A DNA stretch of 64,000 bases from UBA5078 sp963977405 (GTDB lineage: Bacteria > Pseudomonadota > Gammaproteobacteria > Pseudomonadales > Pseudohongiellaceae): assembly GCA_963977405.1 (NCBI GenBank), contig CAXBOY010000001.1, positions 19,855-83,854 of the forward strand. The letters are read 5' to 3'. A model generated the notes under the pieces. The model was not told the DNA's origin, ran no database searches, and saw only the letters and a program-made list of their open reading frames with translations. Made by a program: the position numbers and the translations under genes. Of this stretch, positions 52,415-60,409 are shown one piece after another (positions within the stretch are counted from its first letter, which is position 1; each line of letters opens with the position of its first letter).

Positions 52415-55039
52415 ATGAGTAAATCGTTGGTGATAGTCGAGTCGCCCGCCAAAGCGAAAACCATCAATAAATACCTAGGCAAGGAATTTGTCGTCAAATC
52501 CAGTGTGGGTCATATCCGTGATCTACCTGCGAGCGGCAACGCCCAGGCTATTGATAGCAAAGAGCGCGCTAAGGCCGCCGCCGCAACCCGGAAACTGAGT
52601 CCGGAAGATAAAATTCTGCACAAAAAAACTAAGGCGAAAGAGCAGCTAATCGCGCGTATGGGCGTAGACCCAGAGCATGGATGGCGCGCCAAGTATGAGA
52701 TCCTCCCAGGTAAGGAGAAAGTAGTTTCTGACCTGCGTAAACTAGCGAAAGACGCCGATACCATCTATCTCGCAACCGACCTTGATAGAGAGGGAGAGGC
52801 GATCGCCTGGCACTTGAAAGAGGCTATAGGCGGTGACGAGAGCCGCTATAAGCGCGTAGTTTTCAACGAGATCACGAAGAAAGCGATTAACGAGGCATTC
52901 TCTAAGCCCGGCGATTTGGATATGAAGTATGTGCAGGCCCAACAGGCCCGCCGCTTCCTAGACCGTGTTGTCGGTTTCATGGTGTCACCGCTACTGTGGG
53001 CGAAGGTTGCACGAGGCCTCTCCGCTGGCCGGGTGCAGTCCGTGGCCGTGCGCCTGATCGTCGAGCGTGAACGCGAGATTCGAGCCTTTATTCCAGAGGA
53101 ATACTGGGAGATTTATGCGAACCTCTCCACCGCCAAGAAAGACGCCTTGCGCTTTCAAGTGGCAAAGCTACGTGGCGAGAATTTCCGTCCTAACGATAAG
53201 CAGGGGGCCGATGAGGCACTCAAGACCTTAGACGGGGCCAACTATGTTGTCGCCAAGCGCGAAGACAAGCCTACTTCATCGAAGCCCAAGGCACCGCTAA
53301 TAACCTCGACACTACAGCAGGCCGCTAGTACTCGCCTAGGCTTCGGCGTGAAGAAGACGATGACACTGGCTCAACGCCTATACGAGGCGGGCTATATTAC
53401 CTATATGCGTACCGATTCAACGCATTTGAGCGATGATGCGCTCGCGATGTGTCGTGACTATATCGAGAAGACATTCGGTAAACCCTATCTGCCAGCGCAG
53501 CCGGTTAAGTACAGCGCCCGAGAAGGCGCGCAAGAGGCCCACGAGGCGATACGTCCAACCGAGGTCAACACTTCCAGTAATAATCTGCAGAATATGGAGC
53601 GTGACGCCGAGCGTCTCTACGCCCTAATTTGGCAACACTTCGTAGCCTCACAGATGCCGCCAGCACAATATCTGAGCAGCTCTATCACAGTGGCTGCCGG
53701 GGATTTTGAGCTGCGCACGAAAGGGCGCATCATGAAATTCGATGGCTACATGCGCGTGCTAACAAGTAAGGAAGAGGATGTTGTGTTGCCGAGTGTCGAG
53801 GTGGGCGAAAGCCTCAATCTTGTCGAGCTCGACCCCTCTCAGCATTTCACCAAGCCTTCGCCACGCTTTACCGAGGCGAGTCTTGTAAAAGAGCTTGAGA
53901 AGCGCGGCATTGGCCGACCATCGACCTACGCGGCGATTATCTCCACAATTCAAGAGCGCGGCTATGTGAAGGTAGAGAACCGTCGTTTCTATGCGCAGAA
54001 GATGGGCGACATCGTGGCCGAGCGCCTGATTGAAAGCTTCTCGGACCTGATGGATTACGATTTCACTGCAAAGATGGAAGACGATCTCGATGGCGTCGCC
54101 CTTGGCCGTTTAGAGTGGAAACAGGTTCTGGATACCTTCTATAAGGGCTTTAGTAAGCAGTTGTCTACGGCGACGGAAGACAGCGATGCTGGCATGCGTG
54201 CGAACAAGCCAACAGATACCGATATTGCGTGTCCGAAGTGTGGGCGTCCAATGCAGATTCGCACCGCTTCCACCGGCGTATTCCTTGGCTGTTCGGGTTA
54301 TTCCCTGCCTCCCAAGGAGCGTTGCAAGTCCACTATCAATCTCACGCCTGGCGAAGAGGCAATCAATACCGACAACGCAGAGGAGGCCGAAGAGGCCGAG
54401 AACGCCTTGCTACGTCAGCGTCATCGCTGTCGCCTCTGCAACACGGCGATGGATAGCTACTTGATCGACGAGAAACGTAAATTGCATATCTGTGGCAATA
54501 ATCCTGATTGTCAGGGTTATGAGGTGGAAGAGGGCAATTATAAGATCCGTGGGTACGAGGGCCCGCTCATCGAGTGCGATAAGTGTGGCTCCGATATGCA
54601 GCTCAAGTCCGGACGCTTCGGTAAGTACTTCGGCTGTACTAATGAAGAATGTAAGAACACGCGCAAATTACTGCGCAGTGGTCAGGCTGCGCCTCCTAAG
54701 ATGACGCCAGTGCCAATGCCAGAGCTTCAGTGCGAGAAGGTAGAGGACCATTATGTGTTGCGCGATGGGGCGGCTGGCTTGTTTTTAGCCGCGAGTAAAT
54801 TCCCCAAGAATCGCGAGACGCGCGCACCTTTGGTGTCGGAACTGCTGCCCCATAAAGACGAGATCGATTCCAAGTATGAGTTCTTGTTCAGCGCGCCAGT
54901 TAAAGATAGCGATGGCAATCCGACGGTAGTGCGCTATAGCCGTAAGACGGCTGAGCAATACGTACTGACGGAGGAGAACGGCAAGGCGACAGGCTGGAAA
55001 GCCTTCTATAAGAACGGTCGTTGGATCGTGGATAAATAA
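52415..55039 (+). CDS. topA: DNA topoisomerase I
   Basis: TopA relaxes negative supercoils by a single-strand break with a covalent tyrosine link. The 874-residue protein begins MSKSLVIVESPAKAKTINKYLG, the Toprim domain; DLDREGEAIAWHLKEA holds metal-binding acids near residue 123. The active-site Tyr lies in GYITYMRTDSTHLS near 334. EKRGIGRPSTYAAIISTI is typical. The C-terminus has three zinc ribbons: CPKCGRPMQIRTAS, HRCRLCNTAMDSYL with the CGNNPDC pair, and CDKCGSDMQLKSGRFGKYFGC. I chose ATG 52415 because it gives the family N-terminus and the upstream in-frame ATG lies inside the predicted promoter. A REP-type palindrome follows the stop. Confidence 0.97.
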   Translation: MSKSLVIVESPAKAKTINKYLGKEFVVKSSVGHIRDLPASGNAQAIDSKERAKAAAATRKLSPEDKILHKKTKAKEQLIARMGVDPEHGWRAKYEILPGKEKVVSDLRKLAKDADTIYLATDLDREGEAIAWHLKEAIGGDESRYKRVVFNEITKKAINEAFSKPGDLDMKYVQAQQARRFLDRVVGFMVSPLLWAKVARGLSAGRVQSVAVRLIVEREREIRAFIPEEYWEIYANLSTAKKDALRFQVAKLRGENFRPNDKQGADEALKTLDGANYVVAKREDKPTSSKPKAPLITSTLQQAASTRLGFGVKKTMTLAQRLYEAGYITYMRTDSTHLSDDALAMCRDYIEKTFGKPYLPAQPVKYSAREGAQEAHEAIRPTEVNTSSNNLQNMERDAERLYALIWQHFVASQMPPAQYLSSSITVAAGDFELRTKGRIMKFDGYMRVLTSKEEDVVLPSVEVGESLNLVELDPSQHFTKPSPRFTEASLVKELEKRGIGRPSTYAAIISTIQERGYVKVENRRFYAQKMGDIVAERLIESFSDLMDYDFTAKMEDDLDGVALGRLEWKQVLDTFYKGFSKQLSTATEDSDAGMRANKPTDTDIACPKCGRPMQIRTASTGVFLGCSGYSLPPKERCKSTINLTPGEEAINTDNAEEAEEAENALLRQRHRCRLCNTAMDSYLIDEKRKLHICGNNPDCQGYEVEEGNYKIRGYEGPLIECDKCGSDMQLKSGRFGKYFGCTNEECKNTRKLLRSGQAAPPKMTPVPMPELQCEKVEDHYVLRDGAAGLFLAASKFPKNRETRAPLVSELLPHKDEIDSKYEFLFSAPVKDSDGNPTVVRYSRKTAEQYVLTEENGKATGWKAFYKNGRWIVDK

Positions 55040-55044
55040 TTACC

Positions 55045-55133
55045 TGTAGGAGCGCTTGCCCTAGCGATGGGGGCTTGCCCGCGAATTGCTTGGTGCCACA
55101 CCGGACCCATTCGCGGGCAAGCCTGCTCCTACA
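55045..55133. repeat. REP-type inverted repeat between convergent topA and lexA
   Basis: An 89-base inverted repeat has outer arms TGTAGGAGC (55045-55053) and GCTCCTACA (55125-55133) and inner arms GGCTTGCCCGCGAAT (55072-55086) and ATTCGCGGGCAAGCC (55109-55123), all perfect. This is the Pseudomonas-type REP core, present here as a head-to-head pair. It covers the 3' ends of both genes and extends five bases into lexA, including the whole stop codon. It probably acts as a bidirectional mRNA end. I saw no second copy in the window and no REP-associated transposase. Confidence 0.85.
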
Positions 55134-55737
55134 AACTGCGGCGAATTACGCCTACGCTAATCCCTTCGATAGTGAATTCCTGCTCCCGTAAATCCACATT
55201 AATGGGCGGAAAATCATCATTCTCAGCAATGAGTTGCAGCTCAAACTTATTCTTACCTCTTAACAGTCTTTTGACCGTGACATCTTCGTCTATGCGGGCG
55301 ACGATAATATCGCCATCCACTGCGGTGGCACTCTTGTGTACGGCCAACAGGTCGCCATCGTTAATGCCGATATTGATCATGCTGCTGCCTTTAACGGTGA
55401 GCAGGAAGTCGGCTTTGGGATGGAAGAAGTTGGGGGGGATGTCGCAGTAATCGTCGATGCTCTCCACGGCGAGTATGGGACTGCCCGCCGCCACTTGACC
55501 CACGATAGGCAGGCCAACGTGTTCCGGAGTGGGCAGGCGTATGCCCCGAGAAGTGCCGGGCACCATCTGGATGGCCTGTTTACGCTCTAGCGCGCGCAGA
55601 TGTTCTTCCGCTGCGTTGGGAGACTTAAAGCCCATTTTCTTGGCGATCTCTGAGCGCGTAGGCGGAAAGCCCGTTTCTTGCTGATAGTCTTTGATGAACT
55701 CAAGAATTTCAGCCTGGCGAGGTGTGAGTTGAATCAT
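55129..55737 (-). CDS. lexA: LexA repressor
   Basis: LexA represses the SOS genes and cleaves itself when RecA filaments form on single-stranded DNA. The 202-residue protein has the winged helix-turn-helix (FPPTRSEIAKKMGFKSPNAAEEHLRAL), the cleavage site Ala84-Gly85 (QVAAGSPI), the catalytic Ser119 (VKGSSM) and Lys156 (VTVKRLL), at the same numbers as in E. coli. An SOS box overlaps its promoter, so it regulates itself. Its stop codon lies in the REP repeat. No sulA-like gene stands next to it. Confidence 0.98.
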   Translation of the reverse strand: MIQLTPRQAEILEFIKDYQQETGFPPTRSEIAKKMGFKSPNAAEEHLRALERKQAIQMVPGTSRGIRLPTPEHVGLPIVGQVAAGSPILAVESIDDYCDIPPNFFHPKADFLLTVKGSSMINIGINDGDLLAVHKSATAVDGDIIVARIDEDVTVKRLLRGKNKFELQLIAENDDFPPINVDLREQEFTIEGISVGVIRRSL

Positions 55738-55767
55738 GCTGGCACCGTCATCATGGGGGAATGGTAG

Positions 55768-55783
55768 CTGTAATTATATACAG
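55768..55783 (-). promoter_or_regulatory. LexA (SOS) box
   Basis: CTGT-N8-ACAG at 55768-55783 (spacer AATTATAT) is a canonical gammaproteobacterial SOS box. It lies 31 bases upstream of the lexA ATG and covers the -10 of its promoter, as expected for autorepression. It may also affect nagZ on the other side. Confidence 0.9.
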
Positions 55784-55800
55784 TCATTGCCCAATGACAA
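55773..55800 (-). promoter_or_regulatory. Putative lexA promoter
   Basis: On the minus strand, TTGTCA (55800-55795), a 16-base spacer and a perfect TATAAT (55778-55773) form the promoter. The -10 is inside the SOS box, so bound LexA would block RNA polymerase directly. Confidence 0.65.
55783..55798. promoter_or_regulatory. Second palindrome next to the SOS box
   Basis: GTCATTG (55783-55789), two central C bases and CAATGAC (55792-55798) form a perfect 16-base dyad. It abuts the SOS box and covers the spacer and -35 of the lexA promoter. It does not match the SOS consensus, so a second regulator of lexA or nagZ is possible. Confidence 0.5.
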
Positions 55801-55804
55801 GTGC

Positions 55805-55834
55805 TTTACTCGCTTTCCCGGAATTTGTGATAAT
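55805..55834 (+). promoter_or_regulatory. Putative nagZ-hpt promoter
   Basis: TTTACT (55805-55810), an 18-base spacer and GATAAT (55829-55834) preceded by TGT form a -35 with an extended -10. Transcription would begin near 55841, ahead of the ATG at 55908. Confidence 0.5.
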
Positions 55835-55907
55835 CCGCCCCTGATTGAAAGGCTCGGTAATTCGCCGCGCCAGAACGTTTCTCGGCCTCGGAGGCCGCTC
55901 CTCGAAC

Positions 55908-56969
55908 ATGACCATTTCCCCGAATGAACACACCCACCAGCCCGATGCTCCCGGCGCCCTAATGCTTGATCTTGAGGGGACGGTTCTAAGCAAAGAAGAG
56001 GCAACTCTGCTCGCCTCGCCAGTGGTTGGGGGCGTGATTCTGTTTGCCCGCAACTACCAGAGCCCGGAACAGGTGCAAACTCTGAACGCCGCTATACGTG
56101 CCTGTAATCCTCAAATACTGATTGCCGTAGACCAAGAGGGCGGCCGAGTGCAGCGCCTGCTCGAAGGCTATACAAGATTGCCGGAGATGGGTGTGTTCGC
56201 CTCGCGCTGGCACCAAGCGCCAGAACAAACGCAAGCTATGGCTACAGAGCTTGGCTGGTTAATGGCAGCGGAGATGATCAGTGCGGGTTTCGATTTTAGT
56301 TTTGCGCCTGTGTTAGATATTAATATTGGCCTTAGTAAAGTCATTGGCGAGCGCGCCTTCGGCAGCGATGCAGCACAAGTCGCTGCCTTGGCTAATGCGT
56401 TTATGCAAGGGATGCACGAGGCAGGCATGGCCACTACTGGCAAGCACTTCCCTGGTCACGGCAGCGTCGGCGCCGATAGTCACCTAGAGTTGCCTGTTGA
56501 CGATCGTTCCTTGGATGAGATTCGTAGCAAGGATCTTGCGGCCTTCGTCGCCTGTGTCGACTCGCTCGATGCCGTGATGCCAGCGCATGTTATATATCCG
56601 CAGGTAGACCCGGATTGTGCGGGCTTCTCCACTTACTGGCTGCAAGACATCCTGCGCGGCGAGATGGCCTTCGATGGGGTTATTTTCAGCGACGATCTCG
56701 TGATGGCCGGTGCGGCTGCCGTAGGCGGTATAGAGGCACGCGTTGACGCGGCGCTAGATGCCGGTTGCGACATGGTGCTGGTGTGTAATGATCGGCCGAT
56801 GGCATTGGCAGCCAAAGCGCATCTGGAAACAAGGGGAGCCGCTGCTAATCCACGCCTAGTGCGTATGCAACGTCGCAAGGTGTGGCACCGCGAAGAGTTG
56901 ATGAGAAGTGATCGCTGGAAGCAGGCCAGTGCGCTTGCCCTGCAACTGGTGGAGAACCGTGGTGATTGA
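55908..56969 (+). CDS. nagZ: Beta-N-acetylhexosaminidase NagZ
   Basis: NagZ cuts N-acetylglucosamine from muropeptides in the cytosol during peptidoglycan recycling. In many bacteria its products also signal beta-lactamase induction. The 353-residue glycoside hydrolase family 3 protein has LMLDLEGTVLSKEE near the start, LIAVDQEGGRVQRL near residue 65, KHFPGHGSVGADSH (general acid/base His) near 182 and the nucleophile Asp in VIFSDDLVMAGAA near 262. ATG 55908 (MTISPNEHT) follows GGAGG at a long 13-base spacing; a further-upstream in-frame start at 55845 lies almost at the predicted transcript start. It overlaps hpt by 8 bases. Confidence 0.95.
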   Translation: MTISPNEHTHQPDAPGALMLDLEGTVLSKEEATLLASPVVGGVILFARNYQSPEQVQTLNAAIRACNPQILIAVDQEGGRVQRLLEGYTRLPEMGVFASRWHQAPEQTQAMATELGWLMAAEMISAGFDFSFAPVLDINIGLSKVIGERAFGSDAAQVAALANAFMQGMHEAGMATTGKHFPGHGSVGADSHLELPVDDRSLDEIRSKDLAAFVACVDSLDAVMPAHVIYPQVDPDCAGFSTYWLQDILRGEMAFDGVIFSDDLVMAGAAAVGGIEARVDAALDAGCDMVLVCNDRPMALAAKAHLETRGAAANPRLVRMQRRKVWHREELMRSDRWKQASALALQLVENRGD

Positions 56970-57510
56970 GGAGGCCAATAAAGTCCTCGCCGAGGCAGAC
57001 TGCTTGTTCAACAAGACGCAAGTCGAGGCAGCATTGGATGCCCTAGCCCTACGGATCAGCGAGCGCCTTGCTCAATCCAATCCAATCGTGATCTGTGTGT
57101 TGAACGGTGCGCTGGTGGTTACTGGCGAATTGCTAACCCGTCTCGCATTCCCTTTGCAGGTAGATTACTTACATGCCAGTCGCTATCGCGAAAAGCTTAG
57201 TGGCGCAGACTTGCAATGGAAGGCTCGCCCCTCAAGCGACATAGCAGGTCGTACGGTGTTGATTGTGGACGACATCCTAGACGAGGGCGACACGCTGGTG
57301 AAAATTCGCGAATACTGTCTCGAGCAGAGGGCCGCGCAAGTATTCTGTGCAGTACTGGTCGACAAGAATCATGACCGACGGCATCGGGCATTGCCCCGCG
57401 CTGACTTTACGGGGCTAGATGCGCCAGATCGATATCTGTTTGGCTATGGCATGGATTATAAAGGGTATTTGCGCAATGCCCCGGGCATCTATGCGGTGGC
57501 AAATACCTAA
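56962..57510 (+). CDS. hpt: Hypoxanthine-guanine phosphoribosyltransferase
   Basis: The enzyme salvages hypoxanthine and guanine to IMP and GMP with PRPP. The 182-residue protein has EADCLFNKTQVEAALDALA, VICVLNGALVVTGELLTRLAFPLQVDYLHASRYRE, the PRPP loop VLIVDDILDEGDTLVKI near residue 96, and YLFGYGMDYKGYLRN at the end, all like the Pseudomonas enzyme that stands next to nagZ. GTG 56962 has GGAG 7 bases upstream; GTG 56959 is also possible. The stop overlaps that of the convergent selU gene. Confidence 0.93.
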   Translation: MIEEANKVLAEADCLFNKTQVEAALDALALRISERLAQSNPIVICVLNGALVVTGELLTRLAFPLQVDYLHASRYREKLSGADLQWKARPSSDIAGRTVLIVDDILDEGDTLVKIREYCLEQRAAQVFCAVLVDKNHDRRHRALPRADFTGLDAPDRYLFGYGMDYKGYLRNAPGIYAVANT

Positions 57511-58610
57511 CTTGATTGTTCTACGTGCTGCCGCGCCCATTCCAAGAATTCGCTCGAGCTGCCCCTAAAAACGACCCGGTCTAGACGTTTAGAGAGCTGA
57601 TAGGCATACATCGGGTCGTAATAGTCCGTCAGTAGCTTGCGAATCCAAAGCGCATGGGACTCTTCGCCTTCGCCGTTCATCTGTGCGCTCAAGGCATCTT
57701 CCATCAGGTCTTGCAGGGCGCTGTAATTCTCTCCCCCCAAACGCCGCTGAATCTTGGCCAATGAACCCATTAGATAATCATAGAAATGCTCGAGTCCCTT
57801 CTCTGGATCGGCCTCGAGGAATTGCCTCGAGTTGTCGCCGATATAGTCATTGAGAATAGTTTGCGTGCGAAACTCCAAGTCTTCCTCGATGAGGGCGATG
57901 GGGGAGACCTTCATTGCAGCATGCAGGTTGGTGGGAAGTGAAAGTGAGCCGATTGCGCGACTCTCGTCCTCGACGAATAGTGGGGCGACGTGTACTCGCG
58001 CAATTTTCAACAGTCGCACTGCCAACGCGTTCTCGAAGTTGATCTGAGTGGGTTGACCGCCTAATTGGGTGCCGAAGGCGGAGCCGCGATGGTGTGCAAA
58101 ACCCTCAAGGTCTATGGAGTCGGGTAGGGCATTGAGCAGGTGAGTTTTGCCCGAGCCTGTGCGCCCAGCAACCACTATCAACGAATGCCGATTGGGTGCT
58201 GCGTCGATAGTGTCGATGAGCGCCTGACGCATCGCCTTATAACCGCCGGGGACTAGCGGGCATTCTACGCCAACCTCTCTTAGCCAGCCTTGCACGGTGC
58301 GCGAGCGCAAGCCTCCGCGAAAGCAATACAACCACGCGCCCGGGTGGGCCTGCAGCCATTGCTCCCAGGCGAGAAGGCGCTGTGCTTTGCTATGCCCGGA
58401 GACTAGGCGGTTGCCCAGAGCGATTGCAGCATCTTGTCCGGAGCGTTTATATATAGTGCCGACTTGCGCGCGCTCGTCATCGTCGAGTAAAGGAATATTA
58501 TGGGCCGCTGGAAAGGCGCCTTTGAGAAACTCGACTGGCGCGCGGACATCGAGAAGGGGGACATCGTCGCGAAGCAGGGGCAGGAAGGTAGCGGAATCTC
58601 GATCTAACAA
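57507..58610 (-). CDS. selU: tRNA 2-selenouridine synthase
   Basis: SelU (MnmH, YbbB) replaces the sulfur of 2-thiouridine by selenium at the wobble base of some tRNAs, through a geranylated intermediate. The 367-residue protein has an N-terminal rhodanese domain (VPLLDVRAPVEFLKGAFP) with catalytic Cys96 in LYCFRGGLRSR, and a P-loop domain GRTGSGKTHLLNALP at 149-156. The start is TTG 58610 with GGAG seven bases upstream and no nearby in-frame ATG. Its presence implies that selenophosphate (SelD) is made elsewhere in the genome. No selA, selB or selD lies in the window. Confidence 0.94.
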   Translation of the reverse strand: MLDRDSATFLPLLRDDVPLLDVRAPVEFLKGAFPAAHNIPLLDDDERAQVGTIYKRSGQDAAIALGNRLVSGHSKAQRLLAWEQWLQAHPGAWLYCFRGGLRSRTVQGWLREVGVECPLVPGGYKAMRQALIDTIDAAPNRHSLIVVAGRTGSGKTHLLNALPDSIDLEGFAHHRGSAFGTQLGGQPTQINFENALAVRLLKIARVHVAPLFVEDESRAIGSLSLPTNLHAAMKVSPIALIEEDLEFRTQTILNDYIGDNSRQFLEADPEKGLEHFYDYLMGSLAKIQRRLGGENYSALQDLMEDALSAQMNGEGEESHALWIRKLLTDYYDPMYAYQLSKRLDRVVFRGSSSEFLEWARQHVEQSS

Positions 58611-58760
58611 AAGTGGCTCCTATGCCGGTAAATAAAACTCAAGGCTAGCGAAGAGCGGTCGATATAACATGAATGAATTGCTGCAGACAAGGAAAACCCG
58701 AAGTGGGCCTATCGCAGCGACAATGAATTAATATGGCTTACTAGCCATTTTTTAGAAATT

Positions 58761-58787
58761 GCTGCTGTATAATTCGCCGGCAGCAGC
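58761..58787 (+). promoter_or_regulatory. -10 box framed by an inverted repeat, upstream of the kinase-like gene
   Basis: A perfect TATAAT (58768-58773) lies between GCTGCTG (58761-58767) and CAGCAGC (58781-58787), which are exact inverted complements. TTTT follows at 58790-58793. The same bases could be a promoter with an operator-like dyad, or a hairpin ending transcription from upstream. No -35 was found at the right distance. Confidence 0.35.
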
Positions 58788-58834
58788 AGTTTTAGCTATA
58801 GGCATTTAAACCCTTGCAGTGGGAGCTCTTCTTT

Positions 58835-60409
58835 GTGAGCGATAGTCAGAGCATTCGTCGAGTCGAACAAAGGCCGCGTTGGTGGTGGCCACTACGCGCG
58901 CACTCCCGTGGCATATTACTCGCTGGCCTGCCAGTGGCCTTGATCATTGCCTTGGTGAGTCTCTTCGATACGCCGATGTTTGAGTCGCGCACACTTCTTG
59001 AAGTGCAGGCGAATAGCGCTCCTAGCAACGTGACACCCAGTCCTACAGAAGTCACCGTACTGATGAATACTCAGCGCGAGATTGTCTCCTCAGCGACTGT
59101 GGCGGGAGATCATCGCTACAATATTCGCGTAGAGGTAATCCCGCAGAGCTATCTTTTATCTGTCCACTTCCAAGATAGCGATCCGCAGCGAGCACAGCAG
59201 GGGGCCAAGGCCGTAGCGCAGGCCTATGTCGAGTACACGGCAGATGCCCAGCTAGAGCAAATCGCGAGGGCTGCGGCGCAGTTTCTGGCCAAACTAGACA
59301 GCGTGACAATGCCGCCTGACCCTGTGAACGAAGATGTGGGTGACCAAGTAGCAGACACGATTAGCGCCGACTTGTTGCCGCCGTTGCAAAGCGATGCCGA
59401 ACAAATTGAACAGCTGCGCCACAGCGCAGCGCAAGGCGTTAGCGCACTCACGCCAGCGCTAGAGAACACACTGATACGGCAGCTGGTTAAGACCTACGAC
59501 GACTCCCTCAATCATCTTGTTTCTGCAAAAGTCTTAGACGAGGCCGACCTGCCGCGTGCGCCGGTCGAGCAGATGCAACCATGGTGGATATTGCTCGGCT
59601 ATCTCAGCGCCGTTGCGGTGCCCGCGTTCGTTGTCGCGATGCGCTTCCAGCGCCGCGATTCACTCGACTTCAAACAAGATGTCGAGATGCACTTAGGCAA
59701 GTCTTGTGTAGGGGTAACCCCTGCACTCAACCTGTCCGATCCGGCGCAGTTCCTGACCGATCGTGAATACGCCAGCAGCATCGGTGTGCTGCGTGCGCGT
59801 CTGCAAATGTTGCGTCCTGCCCATGACCCATTAGAGCAATTCCCACGTGGTCGCGTGGTGTTGTTAACTTCCAGCAATGCTGGGGAGGGCAAGTCCTCGA
59901 TAGCAATGAACCTCGCCTTCGCGATGGGGAAAACAGAGAAGGTATTGTTAATCAATGCCGATATGCGCAAAGCGCAAAGCTATGTGGGTTTGCCTGCAGG
60001 CGCTGCAGGTCTTTCGCACTTGATCGCTGGCGCCGCCCAGCTGCGCGACTGCGTGCATAGCATTCCCGGAAAAGACCTCTTCGTCATTCCCTCGGGCGTA
60101 CTGCCGCCTAATCCCCAAGAGCTTCTTTCGAGCAAGCGTTTCCAACGCGTGATTGAGATGTTGGAGCGCCGCTTCGATACAATTATCATCGATGCCCCTG
60201 CACTGAGCGAGGTAAGCGATACTCTAGTGGTTGCTCGACATTGCAGCGATGTGTTGTTCGTCGTGCATGCCGGACACACGACACTAGAGTCTGCGTCCAA
60301 CGAGTTAACGCGTTTGCAGGGTGACGGGATTCCTCAAGTGCGGGTCGTACTTAACCGAGTTCAGCCCTATGAGCTAGACCTCGATTTTATGAAGAGCTTC
60401 AAGCAATGA
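58835..60409 (+). CDS. Wzc/CpsD-like membrane ATPase (BY-kinase family) without tyrosine cluster
   Basis: The 524-residue protein has the bacterial tyrosine kinase layout: a cytoplasmic start, helix 1 (about 26-43, ILLAGLPVALIIALVSLF), a short periplasmic domain of about 200 residues, helix 2 (about 250-270) and a C-terminal ATPase. Walker A is SSNAGEGKSSIA (about 346-357) and Walker B TIIIDAPAL (about 449-457). Walker A-prime reads LLINADMRKA, with Asn where kinases have the first Asp. After Walker B there is one Tyr (about 512) and no C-terminal Tyr cluster. The start is GTG 58835 with GGGAG 9 bases upstream. There is no polysaccharide operon around it. It overlaps the Zn-ribbon gene (ATGA). 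Whether it is a kinase is uncertain. Confidence 0.82.
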   Translation: MSDSQSIRRVEQRPRWWWPLRAHSRGILLAGLPVALIIALVSLFDTPMFESRTLLEVQANSAPSNVTPSPTEVTVLMNTQREIVSSATVAGDHRYNIRVEVIPQSYLLSVHFQDSDPQRAQQGAKAVAQAYVEYTADAQLEQIARAAAQFLAKLDSVTMPPDPVNEDVGDQVADTISADLLPPLQSDAEQIEQLRHSAAQGVSALTPALENTLIRQLVKTYDDSLNHLVSAKVLDEADLPRAPVEQMQPWWILLGYLSAVAVPAFVVAMRFQRRDSLDFKQDVEMHLGKSCVGVTPALNLSDPAQFLTDREYASSIGVLRARLQMLRPAHDPLEQFPRGRVVLLTSSNAGEGKSSIAMNLAFAMGKTEKVLLINADMRKAQSYVGLPAGAAGLSHLIAGAAQLRDCVHSIPGKDLFVIPSGVLPPNPQELLSSKRFQRVIEMLERRFDTIIIDAPALSEVSDTLVVARHCSDVLFVVHAGHTTLESASNELTRLQGDGIPQVRVVLNRVQPYELDLDFMKSFKQ

